DNA of 64,000 bases from positions 1 through 64,000 of the IMG/VR virus record IMGVR_UViG_3300006119_000008. One strand, 5' to 3'. The translations under genes were made by a program, and so were the position numbers. The stretch is from a virus. This document shows, in pieces, positions 13,286-23,875 of this stretch. The first letter of the stretch is position 1. Each line of letters opens with the position of its first letter. The notes beneath the pieces are model-generated. The model searched no databases. It was not told where the DNA came from and worked only from the letters and a program-made list of their open reading frames with translations.

Positions 13286-16200
13286 TCACATGTTTACGTA
13301 CGACACAGTGGTGTTGGCGACCTGCTCGATGCTGAACCTGGTGGGGTATACCTCTTTGTTCAACAGGAACAACTTCTTGCGGCTGGCTGGCGTGCGGCTG
13401 GACAGCTCGTTGGTCTTGCTATCACCGATGTAATCGATGTTGGCACTAATGTAGTAGGGGTTGCCAGTGTACCTGGGAACTATGCTCAGGCTGGTAATGA
13501 ACACATTGGGGTCAAGAGCAGTCAGCCTGACCTGGATACCACTGGCTGCTGTGCCAGGTGATGTTGTACTGACAACTGAGTTGATGTTGTTGATGCCAGT
13601 TATGATTGGCTTCCAGTTGCCGGACCCACTCTGTGTGGTGTACTCGTACCTGACTGGGTGGTAGAATGGTGAAAGCATGCTCATGTACATGATTTCATTC
13701 ACCTTGCTGTCAGTCTGGGATATCCGTGCAGAGAATGACTGGTAGTTGTTTCCCGAATATCCAGGCACCTCAATGTTGATCCAGGTTCCTATCGGAAGCG
13801 AGTTGCTTCTAAACTGCTTGTATGTGATCTCTGTAATGTTGCCAGAGTAGTCTGTACCCATCAAGCTAACACGATAGGTCCCATTGTTAGTTGATGGTAG
13901 GTACACTCTTGCAACAGCGCTGACTCTCATGCTGTTCCGGTCAGATGGGCTGACCCATGCGGTAACAGGTGTTGTGCTAACGCTTAGATCAAACAGGCTG
14001 AACGGCGAACCAGATCCACTGATTACCATCTGAACAGTGTTGCTGGGGATACTGGATGACCAAATCCCGCCAGTCGCTGTAACAACATTGCTGCCGATAC
14101 CAGAGGTCACTGTTGCCACGGTTCCAGTTACGGTTGTACCAGCAATTGGTTGACCTGTGGATGGGTTGATGAATTGTGTATACATTGTCAGGGTTGTATT
14201 GACCTGAGGAACTCCACTGATCCCAGCGACCTGTATGTTGTTAAGGAAGTAGTAGTTAAGCCCACCACTAGGGACAGCATAGCCACCAAAACCAGCTACT
14301 GCATACGGGCTAGCACCAAACTGATCCATCCAGGCCTGTGTTCCGCTGGGGCTGTACACACCCGGGAGTGTGAATTTGTAAGCGGCTGAGAACTGGCCGC
14401 CACTAACGCTGATGCCGCTAGAAGTGGCTCCAGACCATACAGTCACTGTTGTGTTACTTATAGTTGTACTGCCGAGAGCTGTCCATGAGCTTGTTCCGTT
14501 CAAGAAGTTGGCATCAAGGTAGTTAACAATATTAGAGCTCAAAGTATACAGTCCGGTCTGCACAGAATAAGAACCGGATACGGTTCCGGACAGTGCAATG
14601 ACATTGCTGGTGCTTCCAAAGTTAGATACCACATTTAATGGATAGGTTATATTAGACCCTGTTAGATTGCTTGTGTCTTTAAGAAGAACCTGATTATCAG
14701 GAAGAAAGCTCTGCCAGTCAGTTGTAAGGCCAGCTATGCTAAATCCTGTGAATTTATCAATGGTAGATACCCAGGGTGTTGTTGCAGTGTCATCAGGGTT
14801 CAGCATGATGTAACTGTTGTTATCCTGACCAGCAAAAGTGTTGTTGTTGTTTCTTGAGATCAAACTACCCAGAGATGGTTGTATGTTGTCATAGGATGTA
14901 TTCTCATAGAAAGCTGCTATATAGTACAACCCTACAAAGTATGCCTGATGCCATGTTTGATTTATTGTAATCTGTGTGTAGTTATGCACACGAGTGTCTG
15001 GGAACTTGCGCTGCAAAAACTGTGTGTATGTTTGATTGTTATATCTTCCATCAGTGCCAATCAGTTTGTAGCTGATGGTAGGATCAATCACCTGAGTTGA
15101 GCTGTTTGGCATTTGATTTGTTGTGCCACCAGTTGTTGAAGAGTTGAGCACACCAATAGCTGGCCAGGATGATGCATCAACACTATTAGCAGCACCAAAC
15201 ATTGTAGAATATGTGCTGGTATAGATTGGCTGCTGGTTGTTGTTCGACCCAAAGAACGAATAGGTTTTTGTGTTGCCATCTATGATCGATGACTCTAGGC
15301 CAGTGAAGTACTCTTCTACATCATATGGGAATGCATTGATGGTCTTTGTAACCATATCGAATGGCAGGTCATAGATCTCAGGAACTAGCTGAACAAACTC
15401 TAGCTTGAGATACGTGCATTGCACTGTCGGTATCTCATAGATGCCACTGCGCAGAGAGAAATCTCTTTGTACAGGTGTCCAGGTAAACTGTGATGCATCT
15501 GTTCCAGTATTAGTGGTGTAGTAAAGATTAAATCTGCACCCATCATATACAGGGTTTATGTACAGCCTGTTCAGGGTTGTTATTGTTACACCATCACTAA
15601 CCTGCATGTAGAAGTTTACAATGGCATCACCAACGGGTTGTGGTTCACTCTTCCAGTAAGAGTGGCTATTGTTGTTTAGTGCGTTGCTAAGGCTATAAAC
15701 CTTTTCATTGTATGTTTCAATAAAACCAAACTTGTTCTGTACAACAAATGGTTGTGGTACGCCGGATGCTGATACCGGCACATCGCTATAAGACTGTATA
15801 TTAAGCCTTATACTCAAGTTCTTTACACCGATAGAGTACGGTATATCAACAAGAGTATTTGTTAAGGCACTCTGTCGCTGTACTGTTTTCTGTCGAGTGA
15901 TTCTTATCTGGATGTAAGAACCTGACTGAATACTCAGAGTGCTGGTTGCAGCGTACTTTATATTTACCCAATCAGTAGTGGTATTGATGTCCGGACCACC
16001 AGTGATTACGAACGTAGAAGCATCAGAGATTGGGGTGCCATCACTCCATAGCAGTTCTACATAGCAGGGTACGTTAAGAACATTGAAGTTGATTGCATTA
16101 AAGTATGTTGTGTTAGAAACATAGAAATTTAATACAACTGGTGCGCTATTAGGACCACCAAAATCTTGCGATGAGATCCATTCTGTCTGCGTTGCAGGGT

Positions 16201-16405
16201 TAAACTGTATATAGTTGCTGTTGTTGATTAAGCTGATCGTTGGGTCATTATAAGGGCTCGTATTGTTTGAAGCAGGCAGTGCATCGACCACCCCAGTATG
16301 AGCATAAATCTTGTTGTAGACAAGACCATCACTGGATATGCCGGGTGTTGGCCCTGGCGTAACGTAGTCTTTTAATGGGTCAGTATTTCTTGGAATGATT
16401 GGCAT
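13286..16405 (-). CDS. Large baseplate or tail-fibre structural protein (1039 residues)
   Basis: The product is rich in Ser, Thr, Asn, Gly and Tyr with many short beta-strand-like segments and no visible catalytic motif, as expected of an extracellular virion protein. The N-terminus (MPIIPRNTDPLKDYVTPGPT) resembles the attachment end of phage fibres. Several stretches look like discoidin- or carbohydrate-binding-type sandwiches (for example STSTLSIQSGSYIQIRITRQ near 150-170), but this is an impression. It lies last in the tail cluster after gpJ-like and a 315-residue baseplate protein, the usual place for a baseplate-attached receptor protein. Start and stop are within a base of neighbours. 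Confidence 0.7.
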   Translation of the reverse strand: MPIIPRNTDPLKDYVTPGPTPGISSDGLVYNKIYAHTGVVDALPASNNTSPYNDPTISLINNSNYIQFNPATQTEWISSQDFGGPNSAPVVLNFYVSNTTYFNAINFNVLNVPCYVELLWSDGTPISDASTFVITGGPDINTTTDWVNIKYAATSTLSIQSGSYIQIRITRQKTVQRQSALTNTLVDIPYSIGVKNLSIRLNIQSYSDVPVSASGVPQPFVVQNKFGFIETYNEKVYSLSNALNNNSHSYWKSEPQPVGDAIVNFYMQVSDGVTITTLNRLYINPVYDGCRFNLYYTTNTGTDASQFTWTPVQRDFSLRSGIYEIPTVQCTYLKLEFVQLVPEIYDLPFDMVTKTINAFPYDVEEYFTGLESSIIDGNTKTYSFFGSNNNQQPIYTSTYSTMFGAANSVDASSWPAIGVLNSSTTGGTTNQMPNSSTQVIDPTISYKLIGTDGRYNNQTYTQFLQRKFPDTRVHNYTQITINQTWHQAYFVGLYYIAAFYENTSYDNIQPSLGSLISRNNNNTFAGQDNNSYIMLNPDDTATTPWVSTIDKFTGFSIAGLTTDWQSFLPDNQVLLKDTSNLTGSNITYPLNVVSNFGSTSNVIALSGTVSGSYSVQTGLYTLSSNIVNYLDANFLNGTSSWTALGSTTISNTTVTVWSGATSSGISVSGGQFSAAYKFTLPGVYSPSGTQAWMDQFGASPYAVAGFGGYAVPSGGLNYYFLNNIQVAGISGVPQVNTTLTMYTQFINPSTGQPIAGTTVTGTVATVTSGIGSNVVTATGGIWSSSIPSNTVQMVISGSGSPFSLFDLSVSTTPVTAWVSPSDRNSMRVSAVARVYLPSTNNGTYRVSLMGTDYSGNITEITYKQFRSNSLPIGTWINIEVPGYSGNNYQSFSARISQTDSKVNEIMYMSMLSPFYHPVRYEYTTQSGSGNWKPIITGINNINSVVSTTSPGTAASGIQVRLTALDPNVFITSLSIVPRYTGNPYYISANIDYIGDSKTNELSSRTPASRKKLFLLNKEVYPTRFSIEQVANTTVSYVNM

Positions 16406-17352
16406 TACTGTGCACCATATACTGTGGCGGTAACTTGTAGTGATGGTGACGCCATAGCCTCATAAGGAACACCTGTGGGGTCACTACTGTAAACATTTAT
16501 TATGTTTCCAGTCATATCAATCGATACTTCCTGTGTCTGCAGATGAGCAAAGAAAGGTGCTGGGTTGGCCTGGCCTGGAGTAAGCCAGTATCGTGTGTCT
16601 GAACCGTTCTGGATGTTCATTGGAGTGACCAGGCGATTGGACATAACCGTTGGCTGCATAAAAAAGTATTGTGAACTGTCAGTCGAGCTGGCAACAGACA
16701 CTGGCACATTGGTAAGATTCTTTATTGGGGTACCAAAGCTAACGATCAGGTTTGTTCCTATGATCTTTGTAGCTGCGTCCAAAATTGCTCTCGCCTTGCT
16801 TTGGTCCCATGTGAATACTGTTCCGCTGGTGTCCAGAATAGGTATAAGAACAATCTCACGGCTTGAATCAACACCAGATCTACCCAGCCCAGGAGTCCTC
16901 CAAGATTCAGTCACATAGAACTTTATGCCCGTCATGGCCTGGCATAGCGTCATCAATGACCATACAGTGGCACCGGTCTGGAAAGCTTCAGCAGCTCCCA
17001 GTAAACGCTCACGGTACTTGCCATCTTTTGAACTTACCTCATCCCACTGGTCAGCACCCAGTTGATCAATAAATGGGTTGCTAGAAAAACTGTAGATCTC
17101 TGGAGAAATTCTTGCTATGTTAAGTATCTCTCCAAGGATTAAATCAAGGTTGCTAAACTCTATGTGTTGCTGAGTAAGACGCGCTACTGTCTGGATGTTT
17201 CTAAGCTGGCCAGTGCCGCTATTGCCCAGCAATATTTGCATTAGCGTAGTGATGTTATGGTTCTCATCAAAGCTGTAGATGTTGTCAGGAAAGTTCCTAA
17301 CCTTTTCTAAAAAGGTTATATGAGGATTATTTGCTACGATGTTACCAGCCAT
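16405..17352 (-). CDS. Baseplate protein downstream of gpJ-like wedge (315 residues)
   Basis: This frame follows the gpJ-like gene with a one-base overlap, the position held by the P2 gpI/T4 gp7-like wedge component in contractile phages. The N-terminal half is helical (EKVRNFPDNIYSF, LLGAAEAFQTGATVWSLMTL), the rest beta-rich. No motif proves function. It probably bridges the wedge protein and the large fibre-like protein that follows. The family is not recognised. Confidence 0.68.
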   Translation of the reverse strand: MAGNIVANNPHITFLEKVRNFPDNIYSFDENHNITTLMQILLGNSGTGQLRNIQTVARLTQQHIEFSNLDLILGEILNIARISPEIYSFSSNPFIDQLGADQWDEVSSKDGKYRERLLGAAEAFQTGATVWSLMTLCQAMTGIKFYVTESWRTPGLGRSGVDSSREIVLIPILDTSGTVFTWDQSKARAILDAATKIIGTNLIVSFGTPIKNLTNVPVSVASSTDSSQYFFMQPTVMSNRLVTPMNIQNGSDTRYWLTPGQANPAPFFAHLQTQEVSIDMTGNIINVYSSDPTGVPYEAMASPSLQVTATVYGAQ

Positions 17353-19853
17353 TAGAAGTTCGTCGCTCCCTTGTAGGTATAGTTAATACCATATAGTGAA
17401 GGCAACTGATTGCTGGCAAGTACGAAATCGCTAGCCTTTGTTGACTGAACTGTGCCATCTATTGAAACAATATTAACGCTGTCTATTCTAACGTTTAGAA
17501 CGCTTGCTGACGATATGACACTGGATGCAAGAGAAGCAAAAGAAACCAGCTGATTATAACCAAATCCTGCAAAATACTGACTGATAGCAGAGTTTATATT
17601 TGATTGTACCGTTGATTGTGAAGAGCCAGCGCTGATCACCAGAGTCATATTCACAACCAGGTTGATAAATATAGCTTGATGTACTAGAACATTCGTACCT
17701 ACAGGTCTGCTCTGTTGTACCAGTGCGTCTACATCCGTAACATCCATGTTATAACTGTGAGGATAAACAACGAATGCAGAGTTGCCAACAGATGGTAATG
17801 AGGACCAACCCGTTGGTGCTGATCCAGAACACAGAGCCAGTGCAGAGATTGAATTTACAGACCCAGCAAGATCGGTAACGTCATACAAAGGATATGCGAG
17901 TGATTTACCACTCATTGTGATGTTAGTGGTGGTGTTATATGTTCCGGTGATGTTGTAGTTCAGGTAGATACCACTGCTTGTAACGCTGGTGATATAGTAA
18001 TTATTACCAGATGTTGCGACACCGCTAGCAAGAGCCAAACCAGGATACAAGAAAAGATTGGCATTCGCAACAGGCATGAAGTTTGTACTAGACGAAGTAT
18101 AACCAGAGGTTACCGTTCCTGTAAATGTGATATATGAATACTTGTTCAATGTGATTGGAACATTAACAACAGTTCCGGTTGTGTTGTTGTACAGTGTGAA
18201 GTAGTCAGCAATTCCATTGGTAGATATGCTTGTTTGTGATGGGAAGTTGATAAGCGGTTGCTGATTAAGCCAGATGTAATAATCACCATTTGCATTAACA
18301 GTACCACTGCATGCTGTAGCACCATCAGCAAAAATGTAGTTGGTAGTGTTCAAGTAACTACTAGCGTTGCCTGAAGAAAGAACAAGATTATTCAAGTCTA
18401 GTGAAGTTTGTTCAGTAATACTATTAGCAGTTGTACCATCGATGAAAACATCAACGTAGTTGCCACTGGATAGTGTCAAAGATCTGTTTGATGAAGGGCA
18501 GTACTCCGAAATCATTTCAACAGTGTTTCCGGCAAACAGTGCTGAGTATCCTGAGTTGTTAGATATGTTCACTGTAAGCGGAATAGATGGCTGACCAACA
18601 GGATAATAATAATCACTGGTGTTTGTGTATACCTGCTGAGCACTAGTATTCAATGAACTACCAATCAGTTCATTCCCCTGTGGGAACATGAATCCAGCGT
18701 TGCCTGAAATTTGTGCGTTAATGTATGACATTGTTCCAGAGGTTCCAATATCTGGGTTGGCACTCTGAATCCACTCCCAGTATTTAGTGCCACTAATTGT
18801 TGTAACACCACTAACAGAAACACTGGTCCCAGGGATATTTGTTCCACTGCCAAGTATCAATCGATATGGCAAAGCAGAAGAAAATGATAGAGTTATTCCG
18901 CCGCTAATAGTGTTTGAAGTTGGACTGGCTGATACTGTTATCGTATTCCCAGGAGCATAGGTATCAATCATTGTGTTGAGACCATTGGCAACAGAAGTAC
19001 CTGTAGATGATGCGTTGAACGCACTGCTTGCTATGACTGTGGTGGCATTGATTCCAGAGTTAGTAAGTAGGTTTGTCATGCCAGAGTAGGCTACTAGTAG
19101 GAACGTAACCCCATTGTTGGATCCGTTGCTGCCACTAACTGTTGCAGAGATCTGACATTGCTCATCCCAATAGTTTTGTTGCCCGACAGCGTTAGCTCTG
19201 GTAACATTCTGGTCCTGTAGAGCTGTTACAACATACTTCCCGTACGTACCAGTTGTGTTATTGAATGCTGTGTTCTGCCAGCGGTTCCTGAGCTCTGAGT
19301 CGCTTTCAGGGTCTGTACCACCAGTGATAGGGTAGTTGTTAGTAACGCTCGTTACGTTCATAACTGAGCCAACTGTTTGTGAGATTGTGCTAGCGGGAAC
19401 GTTACCGTATACGCCTGGCAGTACAGCCATCACTGGGGCGTCAGCAGATACAGCACCGGGTGGGATCACAGTTGCAGCAGTAGTGGTATAGTAGATTGCG
19501 CTAGGGTTGTTGTTGCTACTGCCAATAGGGATAGCCACCTGGGTGCCAACAGGTATGACTGTTAAAACTGTAGCCGTACCAGTTGTGCTGAAGGTTACTG
19601 TGCCAGATGCCCGCTTGCCCAGCTGACGATACACGCCAAAAAGGTTGCAGAATACGTCTAGCTCCTGCCCGGACTTGGTGTTAACATCATAACTATAAGT
19701 CTGCAGAGTTGCGTTGTTGTTAGCTGTACTGATCTCTTGAGCAACTGCTTCAAGGATCTTGTAGGTTGCGCTGCCAACGCTGACATCCCATGAGGGGTCA
19801 TAGACAGATAGAGATGCCTGCAATCTCGCCAGTACTGTTCCTGCATCAGCCAT
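17352..19853 (-). CDS. Baseplate wedge protein, gpJ/gp47-like
   Basis: The first 230 residues follow the Baseplate_J pattern: DPSWDVSVGSATYKILEAVA near 19-38, TKSGQELDVFCNLFGVYRQL near 58-77, a beta region with PVGTQVAIPIGS, GVYGNVPASTISQ, and then TGGTDPESDSELRNRWQN near 176-193, the family hallmark. The middle and end are Ser/Thr-rich insertions that make the protein (833 residues) much longer than P2 gpJ. A second J-like helical end (SSQSTVQSNINSAISQYFAG) appears near 745-765. It builds the baseplate wedge with the gp25-like protein, whose gene overlaps it by eight bases. Confidence 0.92.
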   Translation of the reverse strand: MADAGTVLARLQASLSVYDPSWDVSVGSATYKILEAVAQEISTANNNATLQTYSYDVNTKSGQELDVFCNLFGVYRQLGKRASGTVTFSTTGTATVLTVIPVGTQVAIPIGSSNNNPSAIYYTTTAATVIPPGAVSADAPVMAVLPGVYGNVPASTISQTVGSVMNVTSVTNNYPITGGTDPESDSELRNRWQNTAFNNTTGTYGKYVVTALQDQNVTRANAVGQQNYWDEQCQISATVSGSNGSNNGVTFLLVAYSGMTNLLTNSGINATTVIASSAFNASSTGTSVANGLNTMIDTYAPGNTITVSASPTSNTISGGITLSFSSALPYRLILGSGTNIPGTSVSVSGVTTISGTKYWEWIQSANPDIGTSGTMSYINAQISGNAGFMFPQGNELIGSSLNTSAQQVYTNTSDYYYPVGQPSIPLTVNISNNSGYSALFAGNTVEMISEYCPSSNRSLTLSSGNYVDVFIDGTTANSITEQTSLDLNNLVLSSGNASSYLNTTNYIFADGATACSGTVNANGDYYIWLNQQPLINFPSQTSISTNGIADYFTLYNNTTGTVVNVPITLNKYSYITFTGTVTSGYTSSSTNFMPVANANLFLYPGLALASGVATSGNNYYITSVTSSGIYLNYNITGTYNTTTNITMSGKSLAYPLYDVTDLAGSVNSISALALCSGSAPTGWSSLPSVGNSAFVVYPHSYNMDVTDVDALVQQSRPVGTNVLVHQAIFINLVVNMTLVISAGSSQSTVQSNINSAISQYFAGFGYNQLVSFASLASSVISSASVLNVRIDSVNIVSIDGTVQSTKASDFVLASNQLPSLYGINYTYKGATNF

Positions 19854-20298
19854 TTTGAACCGTTATCCCACTGTTGCCTACGTATACGCTTAAACTTATT
19901 GTGCTATTGTCAAGAGTCACCATCTGTATATTTGATACGATTGATGTGCCCTGTATGCTAGAGTTAACTGATAGGATGCTCTGTATTATTTCGCTCTTGT
20001 TCCAGTTGGATAGCATAGCAGCATTCTGAGCAGCCTTCAAGGATAGCATCTGCTGCCCCTGATACAATTGTATTACTCTTAATATTTCATTATCAACAGA
20101 GTTAATATTTACACCAGCAGCATTAGATCCAATGAAAGAATTCAGCAGGCTACCAAACCCTGGGGTAGTAAATCCCGTACCAAGTGGCTCCTCTAGCCAA
20201 CGCTGCAAGTCTTCAATCAGTTTTTTCTGACCTGTAGAGAACTGTATTTTACCACTGTTCATCTGAATGTCGCCATTGCTTACTGTGATGGTTTTCAT
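19846..20298 (-). CDS. gp25-like baseplate wedge protein
   Basis: At 150 residues it matches the gpW/gp25 family, including GQKKLIEDLQRWLEEPLGTG near 24-43 and FGSLLNSFIGSN near 48-59, followed by the helix with IQLYQGQQMLSLKAAQ. These proteins start sheath assembly at the baseplate in T4 and P2-like systems. The gene order gp25-like then gpJ-like is the standard one in contractile tails. Confidence 0.9.
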   Translation of the reverse strand: MKTITVSNGDIQMNSGKIQFSTGQKKLIEDLQRWLEEPLGTGFTTPGFGSLLNSFIGSNAAGVNINSVDNEILRVIQLYQGQQMLSLKAAQNAAMLSNWNKSEIIQSILSVNSSIQGTSIVSNIQMVTLDNSTISLSVYVGNSGITVQNG

Positions 20299-20330
20299 AT
20301 TATCTCGTACAAAATAAGGGCTCTAGTACA

Positions 20331-21137
20331 CTATGCTTGGCATACAGTCATAGTCCATGATGGAATGCTTGTGCCGTATGGCGGCTTGGGCCAGGCTGGC
20401 GAATAGCCATTAGCAACTGAAGGTTGCGCAGCAACATAGATTTGGTTAGCTGTATCCACGGCCCATACTAGTTCTACGTAATCACCAGCGTTCATCTGCT
20501 GAACAAAGTTCCAGCTGGGTAGAGCGTATGGAGACTTTGCGTAGATGCTGATTTCCCCACCAGTCCAAGGCAAGTCAACTCCATTCTGCCGCATCCATAC
20601 GCTTGTATTATAAGTAGCTGTACCACCAGCATTTGTGAGGGCGAACTGTGCTGTAAACTGAAAGTTATATACTCCAGCGGCTAAGGCAGTAATCTGTGAA
20701 CCAGACACGAGAGTGAAACCGCTCTGGCCTACGACAGTATTAAAACTTACTACGTATGGTTGATTAGCTGACGTAGCAATCTGATTAGTAGTGTCATAGT
20801 AGCTCGCCCATGTTGGAGGAAATTGTGGAAGAAGCCCTGTACTATCAATGCGACGAGTGATTGGATCATATATACCAGCGAATAGATACAAGCGGTAAAG
20901 CGTTGTTCGCTTCTCTACCCACCAGACCTGGTTGGGTTGAATCTGTGTATAATTAACTCCAGGAGGTAGAGCTTGTAGGTCTACTTCTACCTGGAAACCC
21001 TTCATGTCTACTGCTTTACAGTAGTAATTCTGAGCAGCATTCGGTGCTTGGCTTAGTGGATGCAGAGCAGCAGCAGTGGTAATGATAACTCTGAGCACCC
21101 CGTCTTTTCCAGGGCTGTTCTTGATGATCGCGCTCAT
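20331..21137 (-). CDS. Baseplate-associated protein with a C-terminal C1q/TNF-like domain
   Basis: The N-terminal 100 residues (VLRVIITTAAALHPL, QPNQVWWVEKRTTLYRLYLF) look like a small OB-type domain as in tail spike or hub adaptor proteins. The C-terminal half (QPYVVSFNTVVGQSGFTLVS, AAGVYNFQFTAQFALT, MNAGDYVELVWAVDTA) has the jelly-roll pattern of C1q/TNF-like trimer domains, seen in phage baseplate and fibre proteins. It lies between the hub with its peptidase and the gp25-like gene. Its role as spike or adsorption domain is inferred. Confidence 0.75.
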   Translation of the reverse strand: MSAIIKNSPGKDGVLRVIITTAAALHPLSQAPNAAQNYYCKAVDMKGFQVEVDLQALPPGVNYTQIQPNQVWWVEKRTTLYRLYLFAGIYDPITRRIDSTGLLPQFPPTWASYYDTTNQIATSANQPYVVSFNTVVGQSGFTLVSGSQITALAAGVYNFQFTAQFALTNAGGTATYNTSVWMRQNGVDLPWTGGEISIYAKSPYALPSWNFVQQMNAGDYVELVWAVDTANQIYVAAQPSVANGYSPAWPKPPYGTSIPSWTMTVCQA

Positions 21138-23866
21138 ATTAGTGTGAGTCCATAGTCAAGAATCGTACCATTCTTTACAGGCGCTGTGAATGTTGCTTGG
21201 GTTGTAAAACCACTACTTCTGCTGCACTGGTGCGTAACAGTTGTACAATAGAACTGGTACTCATCTGAGCCACCAGTATCATTGTCTATTGTCATGGTAA
21301 CTCTCATGCCTGGGAACAGCTCTGGCATGAACGTAAGAGAGATCGTGCTGGCATACTGGTTAACCCATTGGTTCATAAAACCTGTCAGGGCGTACATATA
21401 TTCCATGGCATGACTGTGGATCATGTTCTGCTCTTGCGCCATTGGCCTCATGCCATACCTCTGCAAGAAATTACTGGCACTTGTAGAATAGCTCTGCCCT
21501 TGAGAAAGTTTGCCAAACAGCAGATTCATGGTGCTTCCATCCTCTATACTTACAATGCCATTGGTTGTATAGTAGTCACCCTCTGTGACCTGTTGGCCAA
21601 TACCGTTAGTATCTCCAATAATTCCATAGTGAGTAACCAGCTGATTATCATCATGATAGATCTGGAAATCAACTATCTCTACCGGGCTGATATCCAGAAC
21701 TGGATCAGTACCATAAAAGCCATAGTAGTCTGGGAACCAAGCTATAAAATCTCCATTAGGAGCACTCATAAAGCTTCTAAGACCTGTGCCAATAATCTGC
21801 TGAAAGTCCGATAGAACGTTGTTGTCTAACAGGAAAGCTCGTGGCGTGCCAACCATAACGCTAGCTCGAGGATCAAACGTTGGTGGATTAAACAACATGC
21901 TAAAGCTTCCAGCAAGGCTGAGGAATTGAGATCCAGATGCAGTGGGGTTTGTGCCCTGGCTTTTGTCCATGACATCTGTTGTCTGCGAGAATGTATAGGT
22001 TTTGCCAGGAGTCAAAAGGTCTAGAGGTCTACGAGCTCCCATGTAGCTCATACCCCAGCCTGGCATTTCATTGCCACCCTTGATATCATTCCAGTTCAAA
22101 GCATCTTGACCAGCCTTGGTAGTACCACCATGAGCACCCATCATCATTCCATGACCATCTCCTCCAAAGCGTTGTGAAAGCATGGTTACGTGACCGGGCT
22201 GAGGAGTTCCGTCACTCGGAACGTTCCAGAAGAGCAAGTCACCAGGCTGTGGCTGTACACTTGGCGGGATAAACGTACCAAAAATATTATTGTTCGAACT
22301 TGTTCCACCGCCCCACATACTCTGTACAGCGGTCTTTGCACCAGGGTTATGATCCCAGTGGACAATATTCAAATTGATTTTTGAATAGGCCCACTGCATA
22401 AGACCAGCACAGTCAAACCATCCAGGATTTTTTGCACTACCTGGAGTGACTCTGTAATGAGGGCCGCTTAAGTCCTGACTATATCCAGCACCAGTCTGAC
22501 TAATTGCATATGAAATAACTGCTTGTTGAGCAGTTAAATATTCTTTAGGTGTGCTTGGCAGAGCATTAGATCCTGTTAGTTGAGCATTCACAGAAGCATT
22601 AGCATTCTGTGATATTTGGTCCTGTGGACCAGGTGATCTAATAGTGTTTTCATCAGCCCAGTTTGCATAAATCGGTACAGATGGTGGCTTTGCAGCATGC
22701 TGTAAATCGAACTTCTTTGGATCATCTACGTCGCCAGCAAGGTACGCAGCAACTCCAGGGTGTACTTGAATATAATTAATGTTAGCAATATCTGTATCAA
22801 TGACAGCTTGATTTTTCTTATCAACAACGTTTGGTTTTTGTATAAGGCTTGTCGCTCTAAGAGCTACTGCTCTGTTTGTTTCCATGTTGGTTACAAGTAA
22901 TAACCTACCATTCCAGTTGGCGTCTTTATCTTTCTTATTCCCTAGTGGCCAATCCTGTGCTATCCAGCGTTTTGCGTTATCTATCTGTCCACCACTATTT
23001 GTGGTAAATGCTGAATAGGAGAAAGGGATGCTTGCCCAGTATTCATCAAGTTGAATTCGATCAATCGTTACAGCATTATTAGGGTTACTTCCTGGTGAGT
23101 TGGATTTACCGTTAGCACCTAGCGGATGTGTATAAAAAGCTTGAGCATAATTGGCAGTGAATTCAGTGCCAGCAGGCGAACCGCTAGCACCAGTAACTTT
23201 TTGAGTAGTGCTATTATTGCTTGAGCCTGTGCTAGTACTATTGCCTGCTATATATGGCGCTGAACTCAATATCTGAGCTAGCTCACTTATGGAGTTCTGA
23301 GGTAACCCATTGTAAACACCATTATATGCTTTAGTAGCAAGAGATAGTAATCCGTTAGGGATACCCTGGATGTGTATCTTGGATGGATCCCATCCACAAA
23401 CACTAACCAGTAGGTTTATGACGGCTTGCGCCACTCCACCATCGTTCAATGTTGCATTCGAGCTGGAGGCTGCATAGTCCATGTTATTGAGCAGAAGCTG
23501 TTGAAACTGTTGTAGAGTGTCATCCCAATATGTATTTTGCAGTATTCTTATGGTGCAGTCCGCAGCAATGCTAACTGATGTTGGGATGAGCGTTTCAACT
23601 GGTGCAAATGTTACATAGCCAGTAAATACCTGTACCCAGTCAGTACGCTTTAAGAATACAACTATGCGGTCCATGGTATTGATAACACGATTGTATTTCT
23701 TGCCAGGGTTTGCCAGGTCCATATTAAGCTGACTAACTGCATTGATATTCCTGGTAATAGTAATATCAATTATATCTTCGGATACATCAAGGATGCCGCT
23801 ATTGGTATAGATAGAGCAAGCTATGTCCGGAGCGTATGAGAATGTACCTGATTGGTTAGCTGGCAT
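21134..23866 (-). CDS. Baseplate hub protein with an embedded NlpC/P60 peptidase
   Basis: The N-terminal region (residues 1-130: VSEDIIDITITRNINAVSQL, YNRVINTMDRIVVFLKRTDW, QVFTGYV) is the gpD/gp27-type hub fold. An inserted NlpC/P60 domain runs from about 440 to 600, with catalytic Cys486 in WFDCAGLMQW, His559 in PGHVTML and a third polar residue near GAHGG. The end of the protein (PELFPGMRVTMTIDNDTGGS) resumes a hub-like beta domain. The peptidase would cut peptidoglycan cross-links during injection. At 910 residues it is large because of the insertion. It follows the LysM-less tail genes and overlaps the next gene by four bases. Confidence 0.9.
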   Translation of the reverse strand: MPANQSGTFSYAPDIACSIYTNSGILDVSEDIIDITITRNINAVSQLNMDLANPGKKYNRVINTMDRIVVFLKRTDWVQVFTGYVTFAPVETLIPTSVSIAADCTIRILQNTYWDDTLQQFQQLLLNNMDYAASSSNATLNDGGVAQAVINLLVSVCGWDPSKIHIQGIPNGLLSLATKAYNGVYNGLPQNSISELAQILSSAPYIAGNSTSTGSSNNSTTQKVTGASGSPAGTEFTANYAQAFYTHPLGANGKSNSPGSNPNNAVTIDRIQLDEYWASIPFSYSAFTTNSGGQIDNAKRWIAQDWPLGNKKDKDANWNGRLLLVTNMETNRAVALRATSLIQKPNVVDKKNQAVIDTDIANINYIQVHPGVAAYLAGDVDDPKKFDLQHAAKPPSVPIYANWADENTIRSPGPQDQISQNANASVNAQLTGSNALPSTPKEYLTAQQAVISYAISQTGAGYSQDLSGPHYRVTPGSAKNPGWFDCAGLMQWAYSKINLNIVHWDHNPGAKTAVQSMWGGGTSSNNNIFGTFIPPSVQPQPGDLLFWNVPSDGTPQPGHVTMLSQRFGGDGHGMMMGAHGGTTKAGQDALNWNDIKGGNEMPGWGMSYMGARRPLDLLTPGKTYTFSQTTDVMDKSQGTNPTASGSQFLSLAGSFSMLFNPPTFDPRASVMVGTPRAFLLDNNVLSDFQQIIGTGLRSFMSAPNGDFIAWFPDYYGFYGTDPVLDISPVEIVDFQIYHDDNQLVTHYGIIGDTNGIGQQVTEGDYYTTNGIVSIEDGSTMNLLFGKLSQGQSYSTSASNFLQRYGMRPMAQEQNMIHSHAMEYMYALTGFMNQWVNQYASTISLTFMPELFPGMRVTMTIDNDTGGSDEYQFYCTTVTHQCSRSSGFTTQATFTAPVKNGTILDYGLTLI

Positions 23867-23875
23867 TCTTGATCT